This document shows positions 1 to 13,620 of a DNA stretch of 64,000 nt, one piece after another. Source of the DNA: Castor canadensis (Eukaryota; Chordata; Mammalia; Rodentia; Castoridae). The notes beneath the pieces were generated by a model. That model ran no database searches and was not told the origin of the DNA. It saw only the letters and a program-made list of their open reading frames with translations. How positions within the stretch are numbered: position 1 is the stretch's first letter; each line of letters opens with the position of its first letter. A program made the translations under genes and the position numbers. The DNA lies in NCBI RefSeq assembly GCF_047511655.1, contig NC_133387.1, positions 43,876,853 to 43,940,852 of the forward strand, read 5' to 3'.

Positions 1-487
1 AAAACCACCCCATGTACTAAAGAAAAGGACAAACAAGATCTTAAACTTATCACTAGTATTGTACAATTTCCATAGAGTGAAATATTAGAAATATTTTTGA
101 CTGGAACATGTGTTATTTTAATGATTATATTTTCAACATTTGGGGAAAATAAAATGGTAGAGACCAAGCTCAGCTAATAATGAAGAGAGTTCATAGACTA
201 TGTTTAAGATGGTAGACTTATGAACATAATCCTGCTTTTAACAATGGACCATAACTTGCCTTCCCACTGTGGTTCTTGTAAATATGCTGATTTTGAACAT
301 GAACAAAACATGAGCAAGTGAAAAAAATGAATAAGTATGACTATCACTGTCATGTCATAGTCAGAGGACCAGGGTACAACAGAGAAGCATTAAGCACATT
401 CTAATTCCTGTTTTTATGTGTAGAGCCGGGTTTCAGAAAACTTGAGAACATAAAGCAAGTAAATGCATAGAATATTTTATCTACTTT
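1..487. other. Unique flank DNA downstream of NXPH1
   Basis: AT-rich sequence without a coding signal or a repeat I recognise. It ends at the left target-site duplication of the L1 insertion that follows. Confidence 0.5.
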
Positions 488-501
488 AAGAATAAGATGT
501 T
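488..501 (+). repeat. Left target-site duplication of L1 (502-1618)
   Basis: The 14-bp sequence aagaataagatgtt is repeated exactly at 1619-1632, on the other side of the L1 A-rich tail. Confidence 0.9.
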
Positions 502-1618
502 CCATCCATGACCACAAAGGAAATGCAAATTAAAAAAGATTCTACCTCATTCCTGTTAGAATGACTATCATTAAGATCATAAGCAACAACAAATGCTGGT
601 GAGAATGTATGGAAATAGGAACACTCATACACTGCTGGTGGAAATGGAAGCTAGTACAAACCACTGTGGAAAACAGTATGGAGGCACCTCACAAAACTAA
701 CAATAGGACTGCCATATGATCCAGCAATTCCACTCATATGGATATACCCGAAGGAATGTAAGTCAGGTTACACTAAAGGCACCTGCACTATTCACAATAG
801 CCAAGTTATGGAGACAACCAAGATACCCCACTACTGATGAATAGATTAATAAAATGTGGTATATAGATATGCAATGGAATAGTGTTCAGCCCTAAAGAAG
901 AATGAAATTTTGTTGTTTGCAGATAAATGGATGGAACTGGAGAACATTATCTTAAATGAAGTTATCCAGGTTCAGAAAGCCAAAAACTGCATGTTTTCTC
1001 TCATATGTTACATACAGAACCAATACAAATATATACAATATTATGAAAAACAGGTTTCATTAAGGGGATGTCACATACTAAAGAGGGAGGGTAAAAGAAG
1101 GAATTAAGAAGGTGAATATGGTTGATGTACTTCCTATATAAGAATAAATGTAGAATTTTAAAATCTGTTGAAATCACCATAAGAAGGGAACTAAGGGGAA
1201 AGGAGAAAATTAGAGGAGATGAACCAATTCAGATTGTATATATATATATATATATATACACATATATGTCACAGTTAAACACACTGTATAACTATCTTAA
1301 AAGAACAAAAATATTTTTTTTTCTTTTTCAAAAATGGAGAACAGGAAGACAAAACAAGTCCTGTCTAGGGGGTTGGTACCAGTGGGAGAGAGGAGGTGAG
1401 GAAAGGGTGTAGGAGGATGAATATGGTGTAAATATTACGTACACATGTATGTAAATGGAAAAATGAGACTTGTTGAAACTACTCAGGAATGGGGGATTAA
1501 GGATAAAGGAGAATGATGGAAGGCGTGAATTCAAGTACGATATATCATAAAAACATTTGTAAATATCACAATGTACAATAATCACACTAGTACAATAATA
1601 ACAATAAATAAATTTTTA
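502..1618 (+). mobile_element. L1 retrotransposon, 5'-truncated (ORF2 end plus long 3'UTR)
   Basis: The left part reads as the C-terminal end of L1 ORF2 with breaks: an island around 910-1010 ends in a segment like KWMELENIIL...NCMFSLIC, which matches the ORF2 C-termini at 52217 and 61373. Next comes a 3'UTR with a TA microsatellite (about 1236-1258), a G-rich stretch (1365-1410) and an A-rich tail (1597-1618). The same 3'UTR type recurs at 60429-60866 (plus) and 15994-16440 (minus). The copy is bracketed by a perfect 14-bp direct repeat, aagaataagatgtt, at 488-501 and 1619-1632. That is the hallmark of target-primed reverse transcription and fixes both ends. It is dead, because only the last part of ORF2 is present and it is interrupted. 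Confidence 0.92.
1236..1258. repeat. (TA)n microsatellite inside L1 3'UTR
   Basis: An uninterrupted run of alternating T and A, part of the L1 3'UTR. The related copy at 60429-60866 has only a short catatatac in the corresponding place, so the run expanded after insertion or differs between source copies. Confidence 0.85.
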
Positions 1619-1632
1619 AAGAATAAGATGTT
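1619..1632 (+). repeat. Right target-site duplication of L1 (502-1618)
   Basis: Exact copy of 488-501, directly after the A-rich tail of the element. Confidence 0.9.
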
Positions 1633-2335
1633 GCAAGCAAGACAAAACTTATCAAAAAAGAAGACTAACACTTTCAGATATTCTCACACACTCAAGCTTC
1701 ATTCAGAAAACACCCTCATGTGTTTTTATTGTGCCTCTATTAGAACACCTAATTCAAGGCCTATAGCAGAAGAGCAGAAAGAGACATTATGAAATGATAT
1801 AAAAGGAATTGAATGGAACCAACATCAAAGTTACTTGAACCATTTTTGAGCGAAGCTAAAGTTGTATTAATGAAAGTTTCCTAGACACACAGCAGTATCG
1901 ATGCGAAATGAGATTCCTATATCAGAATCTAGGAGTAATTTTCAGAATTGCACTGTAGCAATTCATCCCTGGCCTACAATTCTCATATTTATCAAGCTCA
2001 AAGACACCTCTGGCCCCAAATCATAAACAAGCTCACTAACAGTAGTTTGGAGAACAGCACAGGCTGCCAACTAGTAGATTGGCAGGGGCAATTGGAGCTG
2101 GTTTCTGCCTGAGCAGGGGTCAGGACTGGAACTTGCTATGGGACACTGAGGAGTTCTGAACACATAAGAGAAATAGCAAACAGCCAAAGGAAAGAAAATG
2201 GACTATGTGAATTATTCATCTCTTTTCCATATGATAACAAGCCTATTTTCATATTAAATGTACTATACCTGTGTAGAAATTTTTTTTTTTCACTGCACTT
2301 CAGTACTGTTTAAAATTAGAGGAGAAACAGTTTAA
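1633..2335. other. Unique flank DNA, nothing recognised
   Basis: No ORF of note and no repeat I can assign. It lies between an L1 insertion and a MIR-like segment. Confidence 0.45.
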
Positions 2336-2590
2336 AAGTCTCTGGGGTCTAGGGATAGGATTTGACTCCTAATCTACCACTTAAAATATGCTGCCTTATT
2401 TGCTAGGTTTTTCTGTTTCTATGCTAGGTTGTTTCACATTTCTAAGCATCAGTCTCAACCTCTTGCAATGGGAGCCCAAGAGCATCTACCTCAAAGTTGT
2501 AATGTTTAAGCAAAAGAACACATGAGAACTGTTTAGCTCCATAAAAGGTTCATCCTTTAATATTCAATAGATACTAGCTATTGTCATGGA
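2336..2590 (+). mobile_element. MIR-type SINE, degenerate
   Basis: The order of landmarks fits a MIR in forward orientation: a 'tttgactcct...ccacttaa' segment, then 'atctacctcaaagttgtaatg' in place of the MIR 'cctacctcatagggttg' core, then a tail near 'caatagatactagctattgt'. It is strongly diverged, so the ends are approximate. Confidence 0.6.
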
Positions 2591-2787
2591 CTTGCAACCC
2601 TTTCTCTTTTGACTGAAGAATGTAGTAAGACAAAAATAGCAATTGTTTACTTCTTTTTAAAAGTTTATGAAATATTTTTAAACTGTTTAAAAAATTTAAC
2701 CATGCTTGACTACTGAGCATTGTTAGTAAATGGAAAAAATAAGTTAATTTTAATACTGAAACTATCTTAGGGTATTTTTTAGGGGAG

Positions 2788-2870
2788 GTTGTTTGTTTGT
2801 GGCGATTTTTTGGTAGCGGTACTGGGGCTTGAACTCAGGTTTCTTACTTGGTAGGCAGGCACTCCAGCTG
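2788..2870 (-). mobile_element. tRNA-derived (ID-like) SINE
   Basis: Reads on the plus strand as 'ggtactggggcttgaactca' followed by 'ggtaggcaggcactccagctg', the reverse complement of the SINE wording 'gctcaagtggtagag...gttcaaaccccagtacc'. The B-box-like segment 'gaactca' is recognisable. No tRNA structure is kept, so it is not a tRNA gene. Confidence 0.8.
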
Positions 2871-2872
2871 TC

Positions 2873-4980
2873 TAATACTAAGACTGATACTAGCTTTCAG
2901 AGAAACAACAAGGTGAATTTTGGTAGTAGCAAAGACAATAACATTTATGGAGTTTTTAAAGTACTTATTTGATAATAGTTACATTCTAACAACTTTCCTA
3001 AGTAATCACAATTACAAGAACCAAGTTCACTCCCTTGTTTGACTGAAGGAACCTGATGATAAAGTGTAATAACATCTTAGGTTTGCCTGTGAATATCTCT
3101 CATAGGATTAGAAAATTTAAAACCAACACTTCCAGGTAAGAATGTGAGCAGATCTGTATGTCTAATTCACAGGTTAGAAATTGAGGAAAAGACACTTGGC
3201 CTCGATTGGCATGAGCTACTTCAGCCACCAACAGGTCTCTAATCTTTCTGCACCATCATCCCTAGGAGCTTTACAGCCATCCTACAATCCATCAGAGATA
3301 AAAAGCATCTTTCTGCACATGCGGAATTGTAACTACTAATGTTCTTTTGGTCAAACTTGAGGCACTTACCCAAGTGCTTGACACTACTGCTCTGCTAATT
3401 TTAGGGCATTTTTCTAGATTGCTCACAAGACAAATCATAACTAAAGCTCTTTCACAATGAGATTTCTATTCATTTCCCATCCCAGTGAAAAGATGTTACT
3501 TAAAATTTTTATTATTTTATTGTTACTTAAAATATTTCTACTATAAGATATAAACTCCATGATATACCACTATCTTTAATTGTTTCCCTGTATATTCAAG
3601 TTCTGCATCATTCTTTGATTATATTATGGGATTCCAGAAAAAAGTCTGACCTAGCAATCAGTATTTCAGGATTGAATTGTCTATACATGAATTCAATTTT
3701 TGTCACCTACAAACTAAGTAAATAGTAATCATTTCATGTAAATTTATGTTTAAAAAGTTTTGTTTTTAATGCATCTACTGATTTTCATATGATTTGAATA
3801 AAAATTAAGATAAATAATAAATACATAAATAAATAAATAAATAGATTAAGAGTAAGATAAATAAAGTGTCTGAAACTGGTACATCAACCAAGTCTCTCAA
3901 AGGTTTATAAATAGCCATTTGTACTTGCTCCAGGCTAAAACTTGACATTCAAAGCTGATGGTGGCGATGCCTATTGCTTTTCCAAAGAGCAGTTTATATT
4001 GCTTAGGCTGCTTCCTACATGTAAAACAGTGAGGGAAAAAAGAGAAAAGGAAGCACTTTTTCAGGTTTCTCATGATTTTTTAAATCTATCTTGCTCAAAA
4101 AATATGGTAAAACAATTTATTGCTGAAGTAAGAAACTTAAAGACTCAGTCTACAGTTTTACATTTAACAGATATCTCGATTACTTTTAGAATAATCACTT
4201 TTAGAACTATAGCATGAACTATTAGATGTCAAGTCCCCTTCTACTCAAGCAGAGAAATACTCCCAAGAGCCATGGAACCAAAAGTGCTCAATTGAGACCA
4301 TATCATAATTATTTTCATCATAAATAGGTAAACTAGTACTGTATCACTTTTCTTTAATGAAGCAAGAAGCTATATTCATCATTTTTCATAATTTCAATTT
4401 GCTAAAATATTCTTGAAGAAAACAATAGGTAATTGACAAAACCTCATTTTCATCAGGTTCTAGTCCCATTTGGGTATTTTTTCTTTTATCTTAGCAAAGA
4501 TGTGTAATAATTTTTAAGATTATAGAGGTTTTTTTCCTTAGTTCTGCTTAAAGTTTATTTTTCCAAATAATGAATGCATTCTTAAACACAGCTAAAACTT
4601 AAGTAAGTTGTTTGCTGAAGCAACCAGTTAATATAACAAAGTTTTTAATCTGAACATTTGAACCTTCATGTTGATGGTCTTTCTGCCTAAAACAGAGACA
4701 ATATCAGATGCAAATAAATTGTTATTTCATGTCAAACTTCTATATCCTCACGATTCTTCTATATTGTAGATCGAGGATGTGGATGATGTAGGAATTTGGG
4801 TCCAGAAAAAAAAATATATGTATGGGTCTAGAAAAATAGTCCTAAAAGTTCAGATTTTTTTAAAACTTGAAATCCTTATCAGAAGTTTGGTACATGTTTT
4901 TTAGGGTTTTTTTCTTAGGAAAAATTACAGAAACCAATTCAAGTAATTGAATGTCAGCTTGCTGAATTCTATACAGTAAT
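2873..4980. other. Mostly unique flank DNA with a small (AAAT)n run
   Basis: AT-rich, without recognisable genes. A 91-codon open frame at 3942-4217 shows no family resemblance and is not called. A simple (AAAT)n tract lies at about 3810-3845. A faint MIR-like phrase ('cacaggttagaaattgagg') lies near 3170, too short to annotate. Confidence 0.45.
3810..3845. repeat. (AAAT)n simple repeat
   Basis: Repeated taaa/aaat units, imperfect at the left and regular at the right. No SINE body is visible next to it. Confidence 0.8.
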
Positions 4981-4995
4981 AAAAATATAAAAGCA

Positions 4996-5078
4996 GAGGG
5001 CTGGTGGAGTGGCTCAAGCCATAAGAGCACCTGCCTAGCAAGGGTGAGGCCCTGAGTCCAAACCCCAGTGCTGCCATT
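4996..5078 (+). mobile_element. tRNA-derived SINE with target-site duplication
   Basis: Contains 'gggctggtggagtggctca', then 'gagcacctgcctagcaag', then 'gaggccctgagtccaaacc', the full head-to-tail order of the tRNA SINE seen repeatedly in this window. Near-perfect 15-bp direct repeats flank it: aaaaatataaaagca at 4981-4995 and aaaaatgtgaaagca at 5079-5093 (2 mismatches). It has almost no poly-A tail of its own. Confidence 0.88.
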
Positions 5079-5093
5079 AAAAATGTGAAAGCA

Positions 5094-6160
5094 TTATTTC
5101 ATTAGGGGCATTTAGAAGTAGAGTAAAGGGGTAGAAATTGAAGCACTAATTGCTCATGTTGATAAATTCCAGAATAATAATATTCGTCTGTGGCAAATGT
5201 GTCCATCAGCTGGAAACTGCAAAGTTCTTACTATTCTGCCAGAGGGAGACTGTTCTAACATTAGTGTTTAAATGTCATGACAAAGTTATTCATACATTGA
5301 TATAAATGATTGTCCAGATATATTGGAGGACTTTGAAAGACTGACATTTAGCAAAATGATGTATGTTTGATTTTCAGTTGAATATCCTCTTTAATCAAAT
5401 CAGTTATTAGATTCTCATGATAGAATCCATTGTTTGGTCTTTCTTATAGTATTCCTATTTGTTCCCATATGAAAATAGACTTAACCCTAAGAAATATGAA
5501 AGAAAGATGAGAATGGATTAGTGTTCTTAATTTGGCTTGTTTGGTTGTCCTTTACGTCCCAGTAGCAAATTCATGACTTAAAAATGGGTGATTTTCCACA
5601 TTTCTTCATCTGTTTATTTTACCGGGATTGTGTAGAGAAATTATTTTTTAAAAGAAAGTTTAATGTCCATAAACAATGCTATATATATAACTTGATTCCA
5701 TCTGCTACAGATAAAATGAGCATTGAACCCCTCTACTGCTCTTGCAATTTTTTCAGTTGAGCCATTATAATGGAATTAGGGAAATTCAGCCACAGTCTTC
5801 AAATATCTTGACTTTCCTCCAACGAAAAAATATTACCTTCACTTCAGTCTTGACAAGTAAAGACTCTGAGCAGTGAAAGAAATTTAACTAGTTACAATTA
5901 ATTCAGGAGACCTCATTTGTTGATTGGGGGGGTATTATTGAATAGCTAGCATGATAGTAAGCCAAAAATGTGTGCAACCTTGTATGCCACAATTATTTCT
6001 CAAGTTTGATTCTGAAAAACTTAAGTTGTTTTGACTGGGCCACTAATAGCAATTTAGATAATTCTGTTTAAATTTAAAGGCATGAGATACAAAACCATGA
6101 CTGTATTTCTGCACATTCTTCCTGTCAGAATCACTTAAATCACCATCTTACACACATACA
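5094..6160. other. Unique DNA just downstream of the NXPH1 3' end
   Basis: No repeat or gene recognised. It adjoins the proposed poly(A) site, so its right part could be 3'UTR if cleavage is really farther downstream. Confidence 0.4.
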
Positions 6161-6164
6161 TATT

Positions 6165-7357
6165 GAAACTCAACTTTAAGTGTTTTATTTTTATGTACAC
6201 TTTGTTTGTCCAGAAATAAAATATCTAAATACAGACAGTGTAATGTTGTATATGTATAGCTTTCAACAATACTTGAGCTGAATAAATGCTTTGTACATTA
6301 AGTTTGTCTTTTTAATGGAGTTCACGGCTACATTGATAAAATGGATTCCTCAGATCCTTTTTTTTTTCTTTTTTAACCAATAACAAGCAGAGACAAGTAC
6401 AATTTAATATTAATAAGCAGCTCAAATAACACTTGGTTAAACTATGTACAATACAAACCATTCATACAAATGAAGACTAGGATATTGAATTTGTTACAAT
6501 ATGTGTAGTAAAGATAAGACAGACACTTATAACTTACATGGTGTCTGCCAGGCATTTCCCTTTTTATCTAACGATCAGAACTTATTTAAACAGCCTTAGC
6601 TGGTCTCTACTTCACAAATGTCCATTGTTGGCAATGAAAGCTGTTATTCCCATGTCTACCCACATGTAAATTCCAAATGTTTGCTCATCTTTACTGAGAA
6701 CAGGCTCCCTCCCTAGAAAAAAGAGCCATCTTGGATCACCTTGAATGTGCCTACTCTATGCTCGAAAAGGTTACTACACTGTTGTGTTCATAAAATAAAG
6801 AATACTGAGCTCTAAAGACACATTTTTTTTCCATTTTAACAAGCATATACTCCTACAGTAGTATTTACCAGTACAGCTACTCCAAGCAGTAGGAATGCAT
6901 GAGTGGCAATTATTGATTAGCATGGACTCAAGACTTTAAAAAGAGGTTTCCACAACAGTGAGTGTTAGAAACATTCTCTGTCTAGTTAATCCTTTTGTTT
7001 GATCATAGTATACCCTAAACCATTATGAGTCAGACAAGTGAAAGCCCTCTCAACAGGAACCATGACGGATGCAAGCTGAAATGTACATGAATGTGTGCTT
7101 GTGTACCTCTATATGTGAGAGCATGTCTTCAAGTGTGACTTTAAAATCTGTGGTGATTTATAACTGTAGTGAGAGATGAAGCTGACTGGGCAGAAATTAC
7201 ATCAGATTGTTTTCCACTAGCATTATTTGCAGCCAGTTGACAAGAGCAGCAGTGTAGACACATTCTAGGCAACAGATGTGACCTTCTTCTTTGAGGTAAC
7301 AGCCCTGTCATATGACCTTAAATTCCTCCGGCTTCAGTCTCACCCCCTTGTCCATCC
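6165..7357 (-). other. NXPH1: Probable NXPH1 3' untranslated region
   Basis: Runs from the stop codon (7358-7360) to a likely poly(A) site. On the minus strand an AATAAA hexamer lies at 6184-6189. About 20-35 bases farther on is a TG-rich stretch (minus strand TATGTGTGTAAG, near 6147-6158), the usual arrangement of hexamer and downstream element. No interspersed repeat interrupts it, which suits an exon. The end is an inference: other weak hexamers (ATTAAA near 6310 and 6400) could be used instead. Confidence 0.55.
6184..6189 (-). terminator. NXPH1: Candidate AATAAA polyadenylation signal of NXPH1
   Basis: Plus strand tttatt reads AATAAA on the gene strand, with a TG-rich element downstream on that strand. 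Predicted cleavage is around 6165. Read from sequence only. Confidence 0.45.
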
Positions 7358-9479
<2,122 letters not shown>

Positions 9480-9710
9480 AAGACTCCCTGCTTCTCTCCC
9501 AGCTCTGCCACTTCTACGCTTTGCACCTTTGGTCAAATTATTTAACCTCTCTCAGCTTCAGTTTTCTGTCTCTGCAAAATTAACATAATAATGACATCTA
9601 CCTCATAGGGTTGCCATGAGGATTGAATGAGCTAAACCGTGTGAAACTTTTATGATAGTAGCTAATACATAGGAAGGGATCAATAAATTTAGCCATTGTT
9701 ATGAGTCCTA
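9480..9710 (+). mobile_element. MIR SINE
   Basis: A well-preserved MIR in forward orientation: 'ctctgccacttct', 'ggtcaaattatttaacctct', 'agcttcagttttctgtctct', 'atctacctcatagggttgcc', 'aggattgaatgagc' and 'gggatcaataaattta' occur in the expected order. Confidence 0.92.
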
Positions 9711-10088
9711 AACTGATCTCCAAAGACATTTAGAGAAACAAGCCCACCAAATGGAAAATATGGAGATCTTCCCTAGCAGTACTTTGCCCTGGATAATACA
9801 GCTAAATGCTTCCTACCTGGATGGAATAGATTTCCCCGAAACATAAATGCATATAGTCTTAGTAATCTAAGCTAAAACAAAGTCTCCTAGATCTTGTCAT
9901 CTTCCCTTTTTGCAAACGCCTTCAGATCAGTGAGCTCTCTTCACTGCCAGCCAGCAGTTTCTTCCTTGTCTGGTTCAAACTGAGACACTGTGAGTGGTAT
10001 GGAACCATTCCCATCTAAGAAATAATACTGACCAAAGCTGGTCTATCCTCAGTAATGCTGAGCTTAAGAAATTCTGCAAGTTGAACTG

Positions 10089-10190
10089 GAAGTGTACTGT
10101 GGCTCAAGTGGTAGAGCACCTGCTTTGCAAGTAAGAAATCTTGAAGCCCTGAATTCAAATCCCAATTACACCAAAATAAAGAAAAGAAGT
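10089..10190 (+). mobile_element. tRNA-derived SINE, diverged
   Basis: Contains 'gtggctcaagtggtagagca', 'cctgctttgcaag', 'gaagccctgaattcaaatcc' and an A-rich end ('caaaataaagaaaagaag'). An extra segment in the middle separates the two box-like parts from their normal spacing. Confidence 0.85.
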
Positions 10191-11186
10191 CCTTCAAGTT
10201 TATTCCCACATAAATTCATGGGAAGTAAGACAAAATGTGGTTCAATCATGGGTTTACATCACATGAATAAACCCTACAATGCCAAGACTGAAAACTGGGT
10301 AGATTACTACAAGAGCTAAATCAATTATTTCATGCAGTTAGCCTGCCTCCTGTTGCATCAACTGTGATCTCCAAGGCAATAGTGATGCCTTCATGGAAAG
10401 ATGCAGTGGGTCATTGTATGCAGAGGTTACTGAAGGAGAGAAAAATGCTACGATGACCTATGGTGATTCACCTCCTACACATGGATGAGTCTAGGAAAGA
10501 ATAGATAAATTATAGTGGTAACACAGTCATATCTAAAGGAGTCTCATGCACATACGCAGTCAGTCCTCAAACTTTTAAACATATCACCTACCAAGATGAA
10601 CAAACACCATGGAATGGAATCAAGATGGATATCAGATGGGCCACTTCTGGTTTGTAGAAAAATATCAGGAATTGAGAAGTTGTCTCTGCTGCAAACTTCA
10701 TTTTGGTTACAAATAATGCCTCCTTAATGTCTGCTCAACCCTCCCAAGGGCATCTCTCTTCTATCCTCTGCACTAAAACTGTCCTGTCTTTACAGATTCT
10801 CATCATGCCAAACAATTCTAGAAATGGATCACATTCAAACAGTATAAATTACTGAGAATAGCAAAATGATTGTTTTAGCAAATGTAATTTTTAAAAAGGA
10901 CTAAGTATTATATCATAAAGGAATGAAATTGAAAGCACTAGTATTTAGGGTAGGGGTACTATACATACAAATGTGTAAGGTAAAAAACAAAACTCCCCAC
11001 TTATCCTCTGTCACTGATAATAAGGTCAATCCACTATGGGATAATTATTATTATTTTATGCAAACTGTAATCCATATAGTACCATAGTTAATGCTATTCC
11101 ATTATAATTGCAAAAATAATAAAAACAACTCAAATTCTCCTGCTAATTCACTGAATTAATTAGTTGCATTTTAAAATATACTATTT
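10191..11186. other. NXPH1 intron, unique sequence
   Basis: No recognisable repeats or genes. AT-rich toward the right end. Confidence 0.45.
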
Positions 11187-11280
11187 GGGGCTGAGGATGT
11201 TAGCTCAGTGGAAAAATGCTTAGCTAGCATGTGTAAGACCCTAGGTTTGATTCCCATAACCTCAAAACAAAAAAAAGAAC
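11187..11280 (+). mobile_element. ID-type SINE (tRNA-derived)
   Basis: 'ggggctgaggatgttagctc' ... 'gtaagaccctaggtttgatt' followed by 'caaaacaaaaaaaag'. This wording is close to the classic rodent ID element, and its head differs from the 'ggctggtggagtggctca' SINEs in the same window. Confidence 0.85.
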
Positions 11281-11877
11281 CAGTTATTTTGCTATGACAA
11301 AAATTGAAAACTAACAATAATTGGTAATAGTAGTATAAATTTCTTGGATTGTGGGATTTTGTGCATTTGTTTTGTTTTAATAAAATCTGATTGATTATTT
11401 AAACATTCAAATCCATACTTGCTAAATTATAAGGCATAGTCTCTATCATAAGCTCTATATTTATGCTTTATTGTAAAAAAAAATGCATATTGTCCTCTGA
11501 TTTTTTCTTGCAACTAGATAGCTCCCCATTGTTTGGGTTGCAAGAAGAGTAAGTTCAGCGATGCATCTGGAAGTGGTTTAACACCTGTATCTCAACATCA
11601 AAACAGGGCTATAATAAGATCCTTCCATGATGCACTGGCTAGCAAAGCATTGATGAAATTTCCCCAAAAGAAGAAGTGGAAAGAATATTTAGAGTGAAAC
11701 TTATCATCAGCTTCCCTGATGAAAAGGGAAAAATGTAGAAGTGGGGTATATGATTTAAAGGAAGAAAACCAAACTATTCAAAAAAGATGCTAAGACTGAA
11801 AGATGCAAACAAACCTTTAACTTTCAGGTGGAATATAAATTTTTTATTTGTAAATTATACTTTCCACTCCAGTACTG

Positions 11878-12105
11878 ATTTTGAGTGTAGGAACCAGAGT
11901 CGGACTGCCTAAATCCCAGACAGGGCCTTGATCCTTAACAGCTATGTGAGGTGCACAAGTTACTTAATTTTTCTCTTCTGGAGATGAGGAGAATAATACC
12001 TCACAGGAATGTTGTGAGGATTAAATAGAGCACTCCATTTGAATCACCAAAGACAGTACCTCAAACCTGGTGAGTGTTCAACATTAGTATTTCTAACTGT
12101 GATCA
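11878..12105 (+). mobile_element. MIR SINE
   Basis: Landmarks in order: 'ccagagtcggactgcctaaa', 'acagctatgtgaggtgcaca', 'agttacttaatttttct', 'aatacctcacaggaatgttg' and 'aggattaaatagagc', then the tail 'acctggtgagtgttcaac'. Good match to a forward MIR. Confidence 0.88.
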
Positions 12106-12234
12106 TCATCAGACATTTTTACCTCTAAATTCCACCAGGTAAATGAACAGCTAGCAATAGTATTTTAAAAGCTCCCTTTGCAAGAAAATCTCCTTTTGAC
12201 ATAACCATAAACATAAAACAAATAATATATAAAA

Positions 12235-12435
12235 AGGAAATCATACCAGGGTCTGGAGAGGCAGAAATAGAGAGTAAATTTGCCTAAAGTTTTAGTTAAG
12301 CAAGATATAATAAATTTTAAAGATCTGTTGCACAAAACTGTACCTATAGCCAACATTGCTAAATTGTACACTTAGAAATTTGTTAAAAGGGTAGACCTAA
12401 AGGTAAGTGTTCTCACCAAAATAAAACACTTTTTA
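12235..12435 (+). mobile_element. Old L1 (L1M-type) 3' end fragment
   Basis: Contains 'gatctgttgcacaaaactgt', 'attgctaaattgtacactta', 'gaaatttgttaaaagggtag' and 'aagtgttctcaccaaaataa', the familiar end of old mammalian L1 3'UTRs. No coding part remains. Confidence 0.75.
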
Positions 12436-13287
12436 AATGTGTCTTAGCAAAATCATGAACATATGTGAACTCTAATAAAATGTGTACTGAAATTTTGTAA
12501 CAAGAAAGAAGGAATATATTTTGAAAGTGCTGCTGTGACAGCCTAAAAAAAGGGAATGTTGAACAGATAAACTCCAGGTGACAAAGGAGGGGAATAAGTT
12601 CAGCTATTAAAAAGCTCAGCTACCAAATGCAATAAATGTACTGCCTTCAGTAGTGAGACATGAAAAGCTTTGAGTGGTCTCAGAGTCAAGAGACTTCTGA
12701 ACATTTCAGTTTGGGTTCAGAATAAACCCAACTTAATTGTCAACACTTTTCTTGAATATTCCTATTGTCTCTTCCCTTCCCTCTGACTTAGCGTAAAGAG
12801 AGTAGGGCAATATCCAAAAAACAATATCAATCATGAAAAGACAAGACGGGTCCCTAGAATGGTCCCTAGACTCATTTACTGTTAATAATCCCAATTAATT
12901 TTACTTCATTAATTCAATAACTATATGTAGTGAGACTCTTCTAATATGAAGTTAAATAAAGAAATCAAGAGATAACTGATACATGTATCTTGCTCTCAAG
13001 AGTTCACAATCTAATGGGGAGATCAACTAAGCAAATCACAGTGTGATGGTGCAGCACCATCTGTAATATTCTGAAAGTTAGTCAAAGTTCAAAACTAGAG
13101 AAGGCATAACAGAAGAGAAGGTCCTTAGATCTGGGAGATGAAAGAGGTTTGGGAGTTCACCAAATAGAAAGCTGTCCAGAGGAGTTCTTCCTAACACAAG
13201 GAGCAAAACTAGGCAAAAGTGCAGGGTTGAGAAGGGACATATCAAATATAAGAGTGGAAAATAGCTCCTTACCATTTAACTAAAAGT
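12436..13287. other. NXPH1 intron, unique sequence
   Basis: Nothing recognised. A 65-codon frame at 13078-13275 (minus) is not supported by anything else. Confidence 0.45.
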
Positions 13288-13425
13288 GTGTGTTTTTTGA
13301 TAAACATCTCTCTACTCCCTCTCCCCTTCAGTCTCTGGTAACTACCACTTACTCTCCTTACTCTCTTCTTATGGGTTTGCCTTTTTTATAATCCATGTAT
13401 AAGTGAAGTCATGCTAAGGAGATCA
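13288..13425 (-). mobile_element. Old L1 (L1M-type) fragment
   Basis: On the plus strand 'cagtctctggtaactaccac', 'tactctcttcttatgggttt' and 'ccatgtataagtgaagtcat' form the reverse complement of a common old L1 3' region. Short, with no tail visible. Confidence 0.7.
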
Positions 13426-13484
13426 CCACAAAATAAATATGTGAGGTAATGTATGTGCTAAATAGCATGATTGAGCCATTCCAC

Positions 13485-13620
13485 AGTGTGTGTATACATA
13501 TATACGTATGTTGTATGTGTATGCACAGATTTATCAAAACACCATAATATATATACATACACATTTTACTTTCAAATGAAATGAAACGGGGGCGGGGGAG
13601 AGAGAGAGAAAGAGCAAGAA
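13485..13620. repeat. TG/TA-rich and GA-rich low-complexity tract
   Basis: Alternating tgtgta/catatata words at 13485-13562, followed after a short unique piece by a G-rich then (GA)n segment at about 13586-13615. Confidence 0.6.

Noticed and set aside
3155-3215. Possible MIR scrap
   Set aside because: One short phrase only; no second landmark in the right order.
4996-5078. Possible tRNA gene (A/B-box-like text here and in the other SINEs)
   Set aside because: No cloverleaf can be formed with proper arms; these are dispersed tRNA-derived SINEs with A-rich tails and target duplications.
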